From: Chlamydiae bacterium RIFCSPHIGHO2_12_FULL_49_9
GTDB lineage: Bacteria; Chlamydiota; Chlamydiia; Chlamydiales; SM23-39
Assembly (NCBI GenBank): GCA_001794935.1
Contig: MGLY01000014.1
Location: forward strand, 6,140-14,418
DNA length: 8,279 nt
Reading direction: 5' to 3'
This document shows positions 6,495 through 8,279 of the stretch, piece after piece (position 1 is the first letter of the stretch; each line of letters begins with the position of its first letter). The translations under genes and the position numbers were made by a program. The notes under the pieces are model-generated. The model worked only from the letters and a program-made list of their open reading frames with translations, had not been told where the DNA came from and made no database searches.

Positions 6495-7562
6495 ATGATT
6501 GAAAAGTGGGCGACCGAGACCGGGACGCAAAACTATTTCAAATGGATTTCGATCGATTCTTCCAAACAAAGGAAGTTCGATGGGTTGACTGTCTCCGCGC
6601 TTGGAGCAGGAACGCATCTGGGCTTAAGTGATGATGCGACAGATCGTTTATATGAAGAGACACTTATTAAGGCAGGTGTTGGAGGGGTCAACTTCTTCGA
6701 CACCGCGATCCACTATCGCAATCAACGGAGTGAAAAGCTCCTGAAGAAAGTCATCAAGGACCTGGCTGCAAGAGGCACAGCCCGCGATCAGCTCGTGATT
6801 GCAACAAAGGGAGGATATATTCCCTTTGAAGGAGCCGAGCTAAAGGCCCGTTATTTGGACACAGGCGTTATCGAAGAAAAAGAGGTCATCTGCGGAAACT
6901 ACTGCATGAGTCCCTCTTTTTTGGAAAATCAGATCCACTCGAGCTTAAAAAACATGGGGCTTGAGGCAATCGATCTCTACTATTTGCAAAATCCGGAATC
7001 CGCCCTCTCTTTCCTCGGAGAGGAGGCGTTTTATAAACAGCTGCAAGAGGTCTTTATCCTGTTTGAGAAAAAAATTCAGGAGAAGAAGATTCGAAGGTAT
7101 GGGATCGCTTCCTGGGATGGATTTCGGAGAAAAGAGAGTCTACAGTTAGAAAAAATCCTCAAATGCGCTCAGGCAGCCGGCGGAGAAAAGCACCACTTTA
7201 AAGCAGTGCAGTTTCCCTACAATTTGATCATGCTGGAAGCTTTAAAGATAAAAGGTCAGCTCGTCGGATCGAGCAAAAAAACGATCTTTGAAGCGGCAAA
7301 TGCCTTGGGAATTTCAATCCTCATCTCGTCGCCCCTTATGCAGTCGAAAGTGCGGATGATCTCAAAGAGGTTTCTCGAGCACCTTCCGAAAGGGGCGAGC
7401 GCTGCTTTGCAAGCGCTTGAATTTGTCCTCTCTACGCCTCAGGTCATCTCCGCTTTTTGCGGCATGAAGAGAGGGGAACACTGGGAGGAGAATCAAACCG
7501 CGCTGTTTAAGCCCTCGTGGCAAGAGCTTCAATGGTCTAAAGCGTGCAGCCAGCTTTTTTAA
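6495..7562 (+). CDS. Aldo/keto reductase family protein with His-to-Gln catalytic change
   Basis: This 355-residue protein is an aldo/keto reductase, a TIM-barrel NAD(P)H oxidoreductase family of about 280-350 residues. The N-terminus has the usual beta-strand plus glycine pattern (LTVSALGAGTHLG). The catalytic Asp and Tyr are D69 and Y74 in FFDTAIHYRNQRSE, and the Lys is K105 in VIATKGG. In the fourth tetrad position, family members of this type read DLYYLHNPE, but here Q165 replaces the His (DLYYLQNPE). C-terminal barrel segments are present (RRYGIASWDGF, HHFKAVQFPYNL, LGISILISSPLMQ). It resembles the uncharacterised bacterial/plant AKR clade with a long insert after the Lys, rather than sugar- or steroid-specific groups. 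Substrate unknown. The ATG at 6495 has no Shine-Dalgarno site; a residue stretch of about 20 precedes the barrel. It is divergent from the MFS gene and convergent with the edge gene. Confidence 0.88.
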   Translation: MIEKWATETGTQNYFKWISIDSSKQRKFDGLTVSALGAGTHLGLSDDATDRLYEETLIKAGVGGVNFFDTAIHYRNQRSEKLLKKVIKDLAARGTARDQLVIATKGGYIPFEGAELKARYLDTGVIEEKEVICGNYCMSPSFLENQIHSSLKNMGLEAIDLYYLQNPESALSFLGEEAFYKQLQEVFILFEKKIQEKKIRRYGIASWDGFRRKESLQLEKILKCAQAAGGEKHHFKAVQFPYNLIMLEALKIKGQLVGSSKKTIFEAANALGISILISSPLMQSKVRMISKRFLEHLPKGASAALQALEFVLSTPQVISAFCGMKRGEHWEENQTALFKPSWQELQWSKACSQLF

Positions 7563-7567
7563 AAAAG
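7554..7567. terminator. A/T palindrome at the reductase stop
   Basis: CTTTTTTAAAAAAG is a perfect 14-base palindrome spanning the reductase stop codon, in a convergent intergenic region of 39 bases. Its shape echoes the A6/T6 block at the pat/MFS junction. With no G+C stem it is not a standard terminator, but it is the only symmetric element that could end both transcripts. Confidence 0.25.
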
Positions 7568-7601
7568 GCAAAATTCAGGCTAAGAACCTATCTCAATATT
7601 C

Positions 7602-8279
7602 TCACTCAAAGATTTGACCTATAATCCTGTCCGTTAAATAGTAAGATGGGACGATGACAAGCACTGCTTTCACAAATCCAAGCAAAAACAAGGAACAACA
7701 TAGATTGCACGAATTAGCAAGTAGCATTCCATTCATGTTGGAGACAAGCGGAACAGGGGAGTCTGCAAAAAATCGGCGGTGCAGCTTGCCGTGGAATTCT
7801 CCCAGTTTTGCAACGCATCCGAAAACAATGAAAAAGGATGTTGCCAAAGCTGTAATATGAAGGGCAACGAGAGCGACTCCCCTTCTTTTAAACAAAACGC
7901 ATGCAAGAGAGACCAACCCCCCTCCGAAAAATACCGAGAACACCATTTGACACGTCTTTTTTAAAGAAATCTCCTTTTGTGTAAGGAGCGACACTAAACT
8001 GCTCGCGTGAAACAAATCGGCAGTAAAATCAATCAGACAAATAGATGTTAGAACCGAAGGAGTCGTTAAAGTTTGAATCCCAAGGCTGAGAAGCGCGCAG
8101 GTTCCTGTCTGCACTAGAAGACAAAGAGAAAGAGAGGCAATAAAGGGCAGGGCAAGCACCGCTATCTTTTTTATGGTTTTTTCAAATTCAGATGGAGGGC
8201 GCACGCCGAGGGAGGCTGGGTCGATTGGGCCCGCGCGGCAATTGGGACAATGAGCGTCTTTGAACTGGGCCACATTGGT
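7602..8279 (-). CDS. Multi-spanning Cys-rich membrane protein, C-terminal part; possible RING/U-box N-terminus
   Basis: The frame is open to the right edge, so the N-terminus is probably missing. A GTG at 8271-8273 would give 223 residues but follows two in-frame codons with no visible ribosome site. Numbering from that GTG, residues 9-17 read CPNCRAGPI, which looks like the last Cys pair of a RING finger, U-box or zinc ribbon whose earlier ligands would lie beyond the window. After a short linker there are about five hydrophobic segments: 37-66, 74-97, 110-128, 133-154 and 182-208. The region is unusually Cys-rich (C51, C59, C79, C108, C125, C153, C189, C192, C193). Paired long hydrophobic stretches are typical of chlamydial membrane and inclusion proteins, but that link is an inference. 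I do not recognise the family. It is convergent with the reductase gene, with 39 bases between stops. Confidence 0.7.
   Translation of the reverse strand, partial: TNVAQFKDAHCPNCRAGPIDPASLGVRPPSEFEKTIKKIAVLALPFIASLSLCLLVQTGTCALLSLGIQTLTTPSVLTSICLIDFTADLFHASSLVSLLTQKEISLKKTCQMVFSVFFGGGLVSLACVLFKRRGVALVALHITALATSFFIVFGCVAKLGEFHGKLHRRFFADSPVPLVSNMNGMLLANSCNLCCSLFLLGFVKAVLVIVPSYYLTDRIIGQIFE

Noticed and set aside
7654..7964. Two short plus-strand frames opposite the edge membrane gene
   Set aside because: They are antisense to a consistent membrane-patterned frame and show no domain or ribosome site.
1..8279. tRNA, rRNA, CRISPR array, transposase or integrase
   Set aside because: No cloverleaf-like sequence, spaced direct repeats or recombinase motifs were seen on either strand by eye.

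Overview
The window looks like a piece of a bacterial chromosome with balanced base composition and densely packed genes. Most starts lack a strong Shine-Dalgarno sequence, and several proteins are lineage-specific membrane or acidic proteins. This style suggests an obligate intracellular, amoeba-associated Chlamydiae (Parachlamydiales-like) bacterium. That assignment is an inference from overall character: there is no rRNA or other marker gene here, and my confidence in it is moderate to low.

Layout, left to right. (1) The 3' end of a Sua5/YrdC-type L-threonylcarbamoyladenylate synthase gene (t6A tRNA modification) enters from the left edge. Its stop codon lies inside a perfect 32-bp inverted repeat with a 4-nt loop. 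(2) A four-helix membrane protein (possibly EI24/CysZ-like) follows. (3) Next comes a probable three-gene operon: an unrecognised acidic protein that is an internal duplication with a gap-free 97-residue period, an RDD-family membrane protein, and a 900-residue Pat/PatZ-like protein. The last fuses an NDP-forming acyl-CoA synthetase to a C-terminal GNAT acetyltransferase. Its reading frame starts inside the RDD gene. (4) On the minus strand, convergent with pat and sharing 4 bp with it, is a 12-helix MFS-type transporter. (5) Divergent from that transporter is an aldo/keto reductase whose catalytic His appears replaced by Gln. (6) At the right edge, on the minus strand and convergent with the reductase, is the 3' part of a multi-spanning, Cys-rich membrane protein. 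Its first visible residues carry a CPNCR motif resembling the end of a RING/U-box or zinc-ribbon domain.

How the genes work together: the Sua5 fragment and the reductase look like housekeeping or metabolic genes. The Pat-like enzyme links acyl-CoA energy metabolism and protein lysine acetylation. It keeps the phospho-histidine position that its enterobacterial relatives have lost, so it may be both enzyme and regulator. No mobile element, CRISPR array, tRNA or rRNA gene was seen. The points most worth a second look are the long perfect hairpin, the duplicated acidic protein, the catalytically complete Pat, the His-to-Gln reductase and the possible RING/U-box membrane protein.
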